A stretch of DNA of 64,000 bases from Prosopocoilus inquinatus (Eukaryota; Arthropoda; Insecta; Coleoptera; Lucanidae), in the NCBI GenBank assembly GCA_036172665.1, contig CM069870.1, forward strand, positions 20,868,001-20,932,000. The letters run 5' to 3'. Positions 25,076-36,352 of the stretch are shown here, in pieces. The position numbers were made by a program, and so were the translations under genes. Below the pieces are notes generated by a model. The model saw only the letters and a list, made by a program, of their open reading frames with translations. It did not search any database and was not told where the DNA came from. The stretch's first letter is position 1, and every line of letters begins with the position of its first letter.

Positions 25076-25237
25076 ACGCAATTAGACCTTAAGGAGACAC
25101 ATAAAGAGATGTGGACGTTTCCATATCGTGGGGTGGCCAATCAGATTGATCATGTATGGACAGAAAGGAGGATGGTCACAAATCAATACCACGTAAGATT
25201 AAGTAATAAGATTTACATTAGACTTACGTCGTATTGA
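24845..25237 (+). pseudogene. LINE endonuclease fragment joined to segment D2
   Basis: The open frame ends with HKEMWTFPYRGVANQIDHVW followed by RR. This matches the conserved HK-x2-W-x2-P...NQIDHV block of LINE apurinic-type endonuclease domains (RTE/CFDP2-like). In an intact element the endonuclease would nick target DNA. Only this block is present; the upstream endonuclease motifs and the reverse transcriptase are missing. The first 75 residues come from segment D2 and hold WFDVER. That kind of motif normally lies after the endonuclease, so the order is rearranged. It is a fragment, not a functional gene. Confidence 0.5.
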
Positions 25238-25239
25238 TT

Positions 25240-26200
25240 TGAGGCCATCGACTTATGTATTTCCGTCATTTAAATGACTTTTCCAGAAAAATGTTTATTT
25301 TTAATGTGAAAAGAGGATTGATTGAAAAAACAAATATCTTCAGGTGTCCGGTGTATTATTGTTGGAATGATTACGAGGCCTTTCGTGATTGATCGTCGCT
25401 AAGACTGAGTCGCCCCGATCGTCTCAACCCTTTCAGCCGATACCTCCGGCGAAATTCAAACGCAAATTATTCATTACATTGGAAAATTAACTTTTTTCGC
25501 CCGAGCCAGTCGCTCCGGCTTAAATTAACGTATACTGGCTCCGGTTACCATGACGACTTTAGAAGGGGCATTTCTATCGGAGCTCGGGCGGTTTTTGAGA
25601 TGCTAAAAATTAAACTTCTGAAAAAGCCCAACGACATTTGCGACAGAAGCTTAATTAGGAAACGTTTTCAGAGCCGGTTTAAATCACGACGAGAGTCAAG
25701 AGAATTAGCGAGCTGAATGTATCAAAGCGCTACCTCGCGAGTATCCCCTTTAGGCGGCGGTAGACCATCTTTAACACCACCGCCGAAAACAAGAGCGTAA
25801 AAAATGAAAAATTGAAAGCTGAGCGGAAGAGCTCGTATAATTAGCATAATGAGAGTAATTAAAACACCGATGGAGGATCTTAGGTGCAGGACCCGTCACC
25901 GGCAGGTGCCCCTCTTGCAACCTAATTACTTTAAATAACTCCGCTACCTCACATTTACTTTTTACGGCCGCTCGTAATGCAACTCTTTATATTCACGGTG
26001 CCGCGAACAAGACAGCTCGCTTGCTCTTTAACGCCCGCGTTCCTGCTCCTTTCTAATGACTTTTATTTGCCAACTACTACTGCAACACAATGGGATACAG
26101 TAATTAACGGTGAATCAAAATCTGAACACGTAATTCCGTCATTTCAATTCGACGTATTTACACTACGTTTTCATTTCAATTCGGAAAACATTTCGTGAGA
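25240..26200. other. No gene recognised; CpG-richer
   Basis: Contains GC-richer patches at 25.4-25.9 kb. The frame at 25977-26198 has no domain. Confidence 0.4.
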
Positions 26201-26204
26201 CCTT

Positions 26205-27200
26205 CCAATAAATAAATTTGTACGAGCTTCACCGAAGCATCAGGTACCGACGCCTTTCCATTAGTATCAAACATCATTTTTTCATTCAGAATAACAATAA
26301 ATTCATCTCCTAGGTACAATCGTAATAAAAATAAACCTAAGGGCGCGATCGTACCAACAAATTTACACGAGCTTCACAGAAGTATCAGGTATCGACGCCT
26401 TTCTTTTAGTACCAAACATCATTTTTTTGTTCCGAATAGCAATAAACTCATCTCTTAGGTACAATAGTAATAAAAATAAACGTAAGGGCGCGATCGTACC
26501 CACAAATTTGTACGAACTTCACAGAAGTATCAGGTATCGACGCCTTCCTTTTAGTATCAAATACAATTTTTTCGTTCAAAATAGCAATAAATTCATCTGT
26601 TATATACAGTAACAATAAATTAAACCTATGGGGGCAATTGTACCAACAAATTTGTACGGGTTTCACCGAAACATCAGGTATCTCCGACTTTCTTTTAGTA
26701 TCATACATCATTCTTTCGTTTAGAATAGCAATAAATTCATCTCTTAGGTACAATCGTAATAAACCCAAGGGCGCGATCGTAACAACAAATTTGTACGAGC
26801 TGCGCAGAAGTGTTAGGTATCGACCCCTTACTTTTAGAATTAAACATAATTTTTTTGTTTAGAATAGCAATAAATTCATCTCTTAGGTACAATCGTAATA
26901 AAAATAAACCTAAGGGCGCGATTGTACCAACAAATTTGCACGAGCTTCAAAGAAGTATCAGGTATCGACGCCTTTCATTAAGGATCAAATATCGCCTTTT
27001 CGTTCAGAATAGCACTAAATTCATCTGTTATATACAGTAGCAATAAAATAAACCTAAGGGGGGCGACTATACCTACAAATTTGTACGAGCTTCACCGAAA
27101 CATCAGGTACCGACGTCTTTCCATTAGTATCAAACACCATTTTTTCATTCAGAATAACAATAAATTCATCTTTTACATACAATCGTAATAAAATAAAGTT
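26205..27200 (+). repeat. Satellite-like tandem array, seven units of about 144 bp
   Basis: Landmarks TACGAGCTTCAC...ATCAGGTATCGACGCC recur at about 26221, 26365, 26511, 26655, 26794, 26939 and 27084. Each unit also holds AGAATAGCAATAAATTCATC and AAGGGCGCGATCGTACC. The repeated short frames (RIAINSSLRYN...) are the array read in frame, not a protein. Confidence 0.9.
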
Positions 27201-29625
27201 TGTGACCTGTCAGTAAGGGTGCGATTGTCCTCAATTGGTGTGTTTTTTTGTTATTCTGAAGCAGTTAACACGTACATTTGAGAAGTTAAAAAGAAAAAAA
27301 AAATTTGAAAGAAGTTCCTTGTTTTTCTATTCCATTATCAAGCAGCAGCGGCATAAATAATGGAGGTTGATTAACGAATGCTGCGGCGAAGTTGACCGAA
27401 GACGTCGGCGGTCAGTATCAACAATGACCACCTAAGGGCCTTGTTAATTCTTCACGCGTATACATGGCCGCTGTCAACAATCAGCGAACCTTCATCAAGC
27501 GGAGAGGTCTGCAGAATCCCGATAAAGCACTAATTCCCGCAATCAAATATTGATTCAAAACTCTCCCTCACTTCTTCTTCTTCTACGGCTCCCGCCGCCG
27601 CCGGCTGCTTTACATACAGCGCCTTTATTAGGAACGCGATGATTTACTGTAATGACTTTTTTCATTGAAAGCGCAAAGCTGGTGTTAATAATGTTAATTA
27701 ATATTTGAGATGTGGACGGTGGCGGCGCGGGGTGGGGGGTGGGCGAGGAATCTCGGAGTTTTTCTTCGTTGCCGGGCGGGCGAGGGGGATCGGTCGCACC
27801 TGGAAAGTTACGATGATTGCGATCGCGCGAGGAAGAAAGCAAGGGACGTGTCGTTCATTTGTAATCTTCACGCGCGTTTAACGCCCGGCACAAGAATTGT
27901 TATTTACGGTTTACGATGAGTAGGAAATTAAGTGTCAACGCGACGCGAAACAAACCGCGCGAAAATCAACGACACGACGAAGGGACGTTATTTTCGGGGG
28001 TGGTGCAAATCACGGACGCATCCTACAGTCGCACCAGAATTTTGTTAAACGGCTTTTAACCTACTCGCCAACCCTTGAAAGCTAAAATTCTTCTAGTCTA
28101 GTTTTATTAGATGTAGAGTATGTGATAATCGATCTTCCTTATTGATCTTACATTTAAATAACGCGATGTGGAAGGAATTTAAAACATAAACAAGAATTTG
28201 GTGTCTCAAGGAGTAGCCGGATCCCACCGCTGCCACCAAAAATTTAACTGACAAGGATTAAATGTTAAAAGTACGACTTCACTTTTGTCACATGTGAATG
28301 ATGAGTGAGTCTCATGCAACACTTTCCAAATAGGCAAACTTTCTAGTTCCTACTTGTATTTGGTTGCTCTTCAACTTTCTTTAAATGTCTTCTTGAAAAT
28401 CAACATTTTGGACATGTTTCTTTTGCCGTCCAGCAAGGCGGTCTTCAACATGTACATGTACTTGTAATCGTTATCGATTAAAGCCAAATAGTTGAGACAA
28501 TACAATTTAATCATCAGTTCCAACATGACGTAGAACAGTTGATGGTGGTTTGTAATTTTTAGATTTGTCGGTTTCACAACTTGACAAACGTTCGCTGGAA
28601 ATTATGCTCGATCTGCTGCACGTTTTGTTACGTGATCCCAGGTAAACGGGGACTGGCTTGTGATGCGGTAAACCCGTGAATGTTCTGATTGAAAGCGCTT
28701 GGCTCAACGAGGGAACGCCGCACGGTGGCGTCAAAGGAACCACGCACTACGTCAAATTGCTCGGAAAACGTCAGGTGTAAATCTTCCTTTGTGTTATTAA
28801 ACGAGACAGTCTTAAGTATGGTCGCAGAGGTAATTACGTACTATTTTCGTTTGCTTCGTCGTCATTTTCTGCGGCTTCGCGATGCAAGTCTCCACTTATA
28901 ATAATATAAACTAAATGACGCCCGTTCTATTACAAAATTAGAATAAATATTCGAAACTTCGAATTGTATAGACAGAATCGAGAGTAAACAGATCATTCGA
29001 TCAACCAGCCATCCGTATCTCTAGTTACCGTGAGTGTGTAAGTACCGTGTAAGTTTATTTTATATTGTAACGACAAAAAAAATCACCTGAAAGATGATTT
29101 TCTTGTTTGTAGCTTGGTTTAAGGATAGAGCCAAAAATGCGTGTCCCAGAAGTTTTCGCACGAAGGTCAGAATAGGGCCGTTGTAGTTTAAAGACCGTCA
29201 ATTATTTACCTCCACTCTCTTTCTGATGTAAAAATACTTGATTCTGTCAAAACTCAGGAAGATTTCGAAATACATCTAATAAAAAACAGAAAAATCTTAA
29301 TTTTAACAAATACTCCTACTCCTACATATATTGTAACGAGCTTCCGTGATGTACGAGCATGAAAATTCCCATACGTGTTTCATTGCTAACTTTAGAAGAT
29401 GACGCATATAACCGAGTGCAATGGAGGGAGCTTTCGCGGAGTCGCGGAACGCCCGGAACGGTAAAGCACACCTCGAATCTCGAAAATTTTGGAAAACTTC
29501 GGTGTTTACTGTCTCTAAAAGCACTCTGGCATTCCCGAGCTCTGTGAGGGCTCCGGCGTACGTGTATAACTAAACCGATAGCAAAGCAAGCAAACAAGTC
29601 GTCGGCCTCTAATCTGTAACCTATC
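27201..29625. other. No gene recognised; GC-rich island 27.4-28.1 kb
   Basis: 27560-27980 is GC-rich with CGG/CCG runs. 28500-28900 has several overlapping frames on both strands, none with a domain. No RNA gene seen. Confidence 0.4.
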
Positions 29626-29628
29626 TTA

Positions 29629-29879
29629 TGATGCTATTCAGAAATATTTGAATTTAAGGATTTAAAAATTTAAGAATTTAAGCTAAAGAAAACTTTAAAA
29701 AAAGAAGCTAAATGTACTTATTTCAGCAAGTAAACTTAAGTAATTGTAACTCTTTAATACATTAAACTTTAAATTTTAAAACGTTAAGGCGAAAATGCAA
29801 TTTTGGAGGATTTTTTAATTTTATAATTTAAAGCATTAAAGAGTTAAAGTTACTTAAATTTACTTTCTGAATAGCACCA
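29629..29879. mobile_element. MITE of about 250 bp with TTA target
   Basis: The ends are TGATGCTATTCAGAAA and, complemented, TGGTGCTATTCAGAAA. TTA flanks them at 29626-29628 and 29880-29882. The inside is also partly palindromic (ACTCTTTAATNC...TTAAAGAGTT). The TTA target suggests PIF/Harbinger. Confidence 0.75.
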
Positions 29880-30339
29880 TTAGTCCAATATATTAATTAT
29901 TAATATTAAATCAGTAGTGCTTTATGTAAGTCTCTACCTCTACAAAACCATGTAAGTGACAGCTATTTGTATATTTATTTAATAAATTTGACTACGTTCC
30001 TTATTATGACTAACCCAAAAAGATAACCGTAACGACATTAATTTTGAAAAATAAATAAATAAGGAGGAATTCTTAACAAACAAATGGTGATTATTACGTA
30101 CATTGTAAGAGAAAAAGGAGGTGGATTTTTTTTCTTGTAAAAAATTGCGTCTGCTTTTATTATTTCTTTCAATTAAGCTATTATTATTATGATTAAGTTA
30201 TTATTAATTAAGCTACAAGCTTTCTGTTCAGCTTACCGACGACAGTAGTTTAACTAAATTCTTCTCGTATCCTGTTTTTGGAAACACAACAATTGTACAA
30301 ATAAAATGAAAAGAAAAAATACCTTCTAAATGTTTTCCT

Positions 30340-31110
30340 CGAGTACGGTGAGGTTGTGTTTAGTTGAGTTGACCTTGAAATAGGTTGAACAATTGAACAG
30401 TTTTCTTTTTTACTTTTTAGTTTTCACTTTTAATTTTTTTAATTTAGGTTAGGTTTGGTTGACCTTGAAACGAGTCGGACCTAACTTGATTTGATCTTTA
30501 ACTTAAAAAAAATTTAATTCGATTTTTTTAATTTTTTAATTTTGTGCTTGCAACTGACCTCGAGTTGGGTTTGACTTAATTTAATTTTTGTTTTTTTATT
30601 TTAAATGTTTTCACTTTTAAACTTCTTTTGGTTGCATTGGGCAGAAATTTAATTTAGTATGGTTTGGTTGACCTTGAAACGGATCAGAATTAATTTTAAT
30701 TGAGTTTCAACTTTTAATATCTTTTAATTCATAACTTTGCTTGCATTGGATGGAGTTATGTTGAGCTACGTAGGGTCGATTGACCTTGAGATGAGCTGGA
30801 GTTAATTTAATTTTCGTTCATTATTTTAAAATTTTTCACTTTTCAAATATTTTTGGTTGCATTGGGCAGAAATTTAATTTAGTAAGGTTTGGTTGACTTT
30901 TAATGACTTTTAATTCTTAATCTTGTTTGGACTGGAGTTATGTTGAGCTACGTAAAGTCAGTTGACCTTGAGATGAGCTGGACTTAATTTTAATTTTTCA
31001 CTTTTCAAATTTTCTTGGTTGCATTGGGCAGAAATTTAATTTAGTAGGGTTTCGTTGACCTTGAAATGGATCAGACTTAATTTTAATTGAGTTTCAACTT
31101 TTAATATTTT
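30340..31110 (+). repeat. Second AT-rich array with GTTGACCTTGAGAT core
   Basis: GGTTGACCTTGARAYGRGYNGGA cores and TTTTTNGTTGCATTGGGCAGAAATTTAATTTAG blocks repeat four to five times. The core matches the array at 8.4-9.4 kb. Confidence 0.75.
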
Positions 31111-31254
31111 TTAATTCATTCAATTATTTTAATAATTTTAATTTTAAAATTTTTTCATTTTTATATTTTTTTATGTTATTTTGTTGGATCAATTTCCAAT
31201 TATCACAGCACACTGGGAAAAGCAATTCTCCTTTCTTCGCGAATAATTAACCTT

Positions 31255-31745
31255 AGTGGGAAGGGGGAATTTATTGAATAAAATTAAGCTTTTCAAGAAA
31301 CTAAAACCGACGAGGCCACTGATTTCTTCGCAACTGTATAAACCGCAAAAAAATAAAAAGAAAGTTGAGGGGGGAATTAATTGGAAACAATTAAACAGGG
31401 AAAAATAAAATGATTAATTTAGCGACAATGATAAGGCGTTGGCTTTTCAATATCCTAAAGCCGACAAACAAACTGACTTTCTCGTAATTGTAAAAACCAC
31501 AAAAAACAATTAATTTAACGACAATGATAAGACGTGAGCTTTTCAATAAGCTAAGACCGAAGAACAAACCGACTTTCTCGCAAATGTAAAAACCACAACA
31601 AAAAACTTGCGGTGAGGGGGGAATTAATCGAATACAATTAAACGGGAAAAATAAAATGATTAATTTAACGAGGATGATAAGACGTAAGCTTTTCAATAAG
31701 CTAAAACCGACGAATCAACTGACTTTTTCGCAACTGTCAGAGTGC
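31255..31745 (+). repeat. Tandem repeat with irregular period
   Basis: Units contain AATTTARCGACAATGATAAGRCG, CTTTTCAATAAGCTAARACCGA and CTGACTTTCTCGCAA. At least four are present, with spacings varying from about 90 to 170 bp. Confidence 0.8.
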
Positions 31746-32126
31746 CGCAAACTTGTGGACAATCGCTTTCCCCTCCCTTCTCCTATTAGAAACAACAAAT
31801 TTTGTACAAGCCAAGTTTCGTTCAGCACATTTTCCTTGGCGCTAGAGGGAGATATAAATAATAATCAGAACAAGATCAATACAAAAACAGGAATAACTGT
31901 GATAATAAACATTTACATTTGACATTTTATGATTCAACAACAATGACTCACGGAAAACTTTGATGCAGTTTGTTATTGCGCGTGGCCAAAAGTCAAATCG
32001 ATAATGATTCACGGAAAACTTTGACACGTTTTGTTATAGCTAGTTCCCAAAAGTCAAAGTCAAGTTTTGAGAATCTCTGGACGACTTAAGCCCATCATGT
32101 GACGTCAGACAATAGATCAGGAGTTC

Positions 32127-32200
32127 GGGGGGTTCCCAACCTTTTTTAAGCATCAACCCTCTGCGAGAAAATAAAAATGTCCAACGATCCCATTTCAAAT
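32127..32200 (+). mobile_element. Possible lone hAT 5' end
   Basis: GGGGTTCCCAACCTTTTTTA followed by CATCAACCCTCTGCGAG resembles the left end of common animal hAT elements. No matching right end or target duplication was found. The following 700 bp are T-rich and empty. Confidence 0.25.
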
Positions 32201-33035
32201 TTAATTACGCTCTTTTTCTTTTAGTTTTCCCCTTGTGTCAATTATGTTTCCCAATTTGTCAAATGACTTGAAAAATGCCAAATAATTTGACAAGTCGTTA
32301 AACATGATTGCCACACAGGGAAAATCAAAAGAAAAAGACTGTAAATTGCGGTCTGTGATTCCATTTGATCTCATTTAATTTTTTTTCTTAATTATAAACC
32401 GATCGTCTTTTGCCTTTTCTTGATTCGATTTGATTTTGTTTTATATTTGAATTTTCAGTTTGATTCTGTTGCTTCTTCTTTTCTTCAAACTCTAGGTTAA
32501 AAATTCATTATTTTCTTGATTTGACTTACAATTAGTTAATTTTATGGAATTTTTATTTTCATCTTAATTGCATCACCGATCGTCTTTAGTTTTTTTTTAA
32601 TTTCTCATTTTACTTTATTTAATTCTATTTTTGATATAATCAAATATTTTTACTTTTATACGATTTTACTTGATTTGCTTTTTCTTTAACTGTATGTTAG
32701 TGTTTTGCTTTTGCATTTTCTATTGTTCCGTTTTACATGTTTAACACGATTATATTTCTTAATTGTCAATAGATCGTCTTTTGTACCTATTTTTTCTTTC
32801 ACTCCATTCGAATTGATTTAATTTTAATTTTAGTTTAATTCCGTTGATTGATCGACATTTTTGTTTTCTCTAGTGTTTGATTTTATTTTGTAATTATAAA
32901 CTAATCATCGTTCTTCATTAATATGTACAACGCAGACCTTGCTTATCTAAGTTGGGGTGGGGTCCCAATTCTATATGAAGATTTTATCTCAGACCGGAAT
33001 AATTCAAAAATTCATATATTTTTTTTGTGCACGTA

Positions 33036-34136
33036 CGTGGGCTGCTGGAAAAGTTTCTGGAAACGGTAAGAAAAAACGCATATGAAATTTGATAAACGGT
33101 ATCATTGTTTTTCGAAGTATTAGCATTTGACGTCAATACACTTTTGCATACGCTCGAACCAATTTCTAAAGCACGTTTTCCACTCTAAAGATGGTACCTC
33201 AGAAACCAGTGTCCGGAATGTTTCAATCGCTGCTTCAGCCGACGAAAATCGGTCACCACGCATTTTATTTTTGATATTTGGGAACAAAAAGAAATCATTA
33301 GGTAATAAATTAGGTGAATATGGACAATGAGCTACATGTCCAGTTAAACCAAAGAAACAAGCAATCATTTGCTTCGCAGCACTGCGTGAACGGACAACTT
33401 TTGTTGGTTTATGGTTCATTCTGAAATACCCAAACGGTAGATTGTAGTTTACTTTCTGGCTCGTACGAATAGATCCACGTTTCGTCACCAGTAACGACGG
33501 TATAAACTAAATTTGATCGACCTCCATTGAATTTCTTGAGCATTTCTTCGCACCATTTGACACGACCCTGCTTTCGCGCTTCTGTTGAATTGTGTGGGAT
33601 TCAACGACTGCAAAGCTTTCGTACGTTCAAATGATCATGCAAAATCTGGTGTATTGCTTTCATGTCAATGCGTAAGGATGCTTGAATCTCACAATATGTC
33701 ACATGTCAATCTCGCTCAAGCATTTCACGCACAGCATGTACATTAGTGGCACCAACAGATGTTGATGGACGACCTTCACGAAATTCGTCACTGAGAGAGG
33801 TACGTCCACGCTGGAATTCGGCAAACCAATTATAAGCACTGCTCTTTGATGGTGCTTCATCTCCAAAAGCCAAATGAAGCCGATCGAGGAATTGTTTCGG
33901 CGTTAGGCCAGATTTGAAATCGTAAAAAATCATGGCACGAAAATTTTCACACGAGATTTCCATGTTTACACAAAATTACTTTTTCTCAAATGCTGTACAA
34001 ACAAACCTAATTCACTTGGATAGGGACTGTCAATAGAATTATAGGCGAGAAACGTCAATTTTTTCCAATATGACAGTTGATAAACGCTAACAATTCTAGA
34101 TCTACTAGATTCCAGAAAATTTTCCACCAGCCCACG
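33036..34136 (-). mobile_element. Mariner element, internally deleted copy
   Basis: Ends start CGTGGGCTGCTGGAAAA and CGTGGGCTGGTGGAAAA on the two strands, flanked by TA at 33034-33035 and 34137-34138. It is 1101 bp against 1291 bp for the copy at 55.0 kb; the difference is a 190 bp deletion in the transposase. Confidence 0.9.
33120..33963 (-). pseudogene. Mariner transposase, deleted copy
   Basis: The protein would bind the inverted repeats and move the element at TA sites. The copy keeps its ATG (33963) and the N-terminal helix-turn-helix region (FDFKSG-like, LTPKQFLDRLHLAFGD, then YNWFAEFQRGRTS...GRPST). A CGA-to-TGA stop follows ERD, and a second stop replaces the Trp before IPHN. An inserted T in NEPKPTK shifts the frame. 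A 190 bp deletion then joins LTGHVA to HCPYSPNL, removing the second catalytic Asp (HDNAG region). The first catalytic motif TGDETW and the third (NDFFLFP) remain. The stop after CIDVKC is intact. It is inactive, but its start and stop show what the other copy lost. Confidence 0.9.
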
Positions 34137-34140
34137 TAGA

Positions 34141-35395
34141 AATAAGTATTGCTACAAAATTATTTTGCGCCGTTTATTCCAAAATTACTCTAACAATACA
34201 ATATTAATAGAGCTTGTTCGGAAGTTCTTCCTAACTGTTTAGTGATGTTTAGTGATTTTTGAATTTTGTATAACGATAGTGTCTGTGCGGGGTTTTCAAG
34301 ACGGGGAACGGTTCGGCGGCGGCATAATTTATTTCTAAATGGGGTAGATATCTTAACCAAAACAGTGTCTTATATCACACGAGCGGAGTTTAAAAAGTTG
34401 GTTCCCTGCTGGGGTTAAACGCTGCAGCCAGCGAGCGCAAGGAGGATCTGAGAGCAGGAGACTTGCAGATGAGCGCTCCGAGGCCGGCAGAGATTACACG
34501 TGAATTATGGCACAAAGATATCTAATTGTAGCCTGGGGCCGCGAGGGGGCGCGACTTGACCCCGAGTTGCCCCGTCTTACCGTGTCTTGTGCCCTCACAG
34601 GCCATTTACCGGCTCACTACATTTACTAGCGTGCCTCATTATTAACGCCGCTGAAGCTAAGTCAACGTTTGCCGAGGTGCGCTGCTTACTAATTTCAATA
34701 GATTAACCGCGCACATTTAACCCATTCGCCTAAATCGAGTTATTTGTAATTAACTGGGTACCTAACCAACGTCAGAGATTAATGGCCAGCGTTCGATTAT
34801 TTCGGAATTAATTATTACATATTTATCACTAAAAGGTTTCTCTCGGCCCTCTTCATCCCCCCAAACTAACGGGCGCATTCGCACTCTCTTGTGTCGCACG
34901 TTGATTTCCTGAAAACATTCTCCGCGAAAAGGTCGAAATAACCGAGACGACGACATCGCAATATGTTATGGCAACAAAGTAGGGTTAGCTGAAATTCAGT
35001 TGCGACTAAGTGCGAAGTCGACAAAGCGAGCGCGGCAGTTAGGGCAGAGACACTATAAGGATACGCGGCGGTGCATGTCCTCCTCTGCGGCGGCGGAGTC
35101 ATAATCATGTGTCTTGATTAGCGCCGTTTGTATATAAGAATCTCTCCTCGCGATGTTATTGCACCACTCCCGGCACAATGTTCAGCTCAACTGATTTCCT
35201 GCAAGAATTCTCTTCCCTTATGACATCAGAAGGGAATAATAAGTTCTCGGCGAATTAAAATTCGCAAGACAAAGGGAACCCCCACGCCTCCAGCTTCTTT
35301 TTTCTTCTTCAAATTACCTTCCCTGAAAATTGGTATTATGGCAAACCTAACCTTGCATTCAACCTAACCCTCATCCATCCATCATTCACCAATAA
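34141..35395. other. No gene recognised; CpG-richer
   Basis: GC-richer between 34.3 and 35.2 kb. Overlapping frames on the minus strand (34762-35108) carry no domain. This may be a regulatory region, but that is only a guess from composition. Confidence 0.35.
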
Positions 35396-36129
35396 TACAG
35401 TGTGTCCCGGATTGAGTAGGCTACCATGGGTAACTTTCTTATTAGCGAAGATAGAGACTTGGTTAAATGGGCAATATTTTGCAGTTTTATGTGCTAATTC
35501 AGAAGCCGTTGAGAAAATTTGAAAATTCCGAATAGTTCCGATATTATCGCAGAAAAACTGAAAATCGCTATTTTCTTTAATGTCTAATAACTTCGTAATT
35601 ATAAGAAATATGAAAAACAGTTTGATATAAAAGTTACTAGGTTTGATGAAATACAGTCGAAAGTAAAGTCAAAATAAAATTCAAGATGGCGGCTTTCAAG
35701 ATATTGATAGCAACTTTCCTATTTTAAATGGACGCCGTATTGGATTTTTATACGATTAAATAGCATTTTCTCTTCTCGTTTCAACTATGTATAACAACCC
35801 ATACTTAAATAAAAAAATATTAAAAAAAAATCATATTTTAATACTTTAAATCAAACAAGCGAGGAAAAATAAAAGTTGCTTTTATTTGTAAAACGAAAAT
35901 AAAACAAAAGAGAGTTACAATAAATGCTCACAGTACTTGGCCATTTATTCTGGAACACAATTGACATCGTTTTGTGGCACTCCTGGCACACCTTGCAGAA
36001 TATATCAATTAACCCATATAATCCCAAGGAAACTTAATCGAGGAAAGTTAATTTTTTGAGGTATTTGTGCATCTAAAATGTTGTTGAAAATATAAAAAAA
36101 TTTTTTTCCGTTTATTTAAAATTCAAGAT

Positions 36130-36145
36130 GGTGCAAAAACGCACC
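36130..36145. repeat. piggyBac subterminal palindrome 1 (GGTGC-N6-GCACC)
   Basis: GGTGCAAAAACGCACC followed by GTTGG. Sister copies are at 36309-36324, 38326-38341 and 38671-38686. They probably bind transposase, by analogy with subterminal repeats in the family. Confidence 0.8.
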
Positions 36146-36308
36146 GTTGGTGAAATACATAAACAAACTTAAATACAAAGTTTTTATTTTTACAATGTTA
36201 ATGCTTAAGAACTAATACAATACATTCTGTTTTTTGGTAACACAGTATTTATAAACAAATTTCAAAATTCTGTAAAGTTTAAATAACTCAAACGTGCATC
36301 AAGGTGTT

Positions 36309-36324
36309 GGTGCAAATAAGCACC
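36309..36324. repeat. piggyBac subterminal palindrome 2
   Basis: GGTGCAAATAAGCACC followed by ATTGGGA. Confidence 0.8.
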
Positions 36325-36352
36325 ATTGGGAACTAACATGACTTCGATTTTT

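Noticed and set aside
26427..27040. Several repeated 60-106 residue frames
   Set aside because: They are the 144 bp satellite read in different frames; the peptides repeat because the DNA repeats.
26205..27200. Regularly spaced repeats resembling a CRISPR array
   Set aside because: The whole unit is repeated, with no unique spacers, and the window is eukaryotic.
32900..32990. GGGGTGGGGTCCCAATT as the right end of the hAT-like end at 32.13 kb
   Set aside because: The match is partial, in GC-biased words, and no target duplication pairs with the left side.
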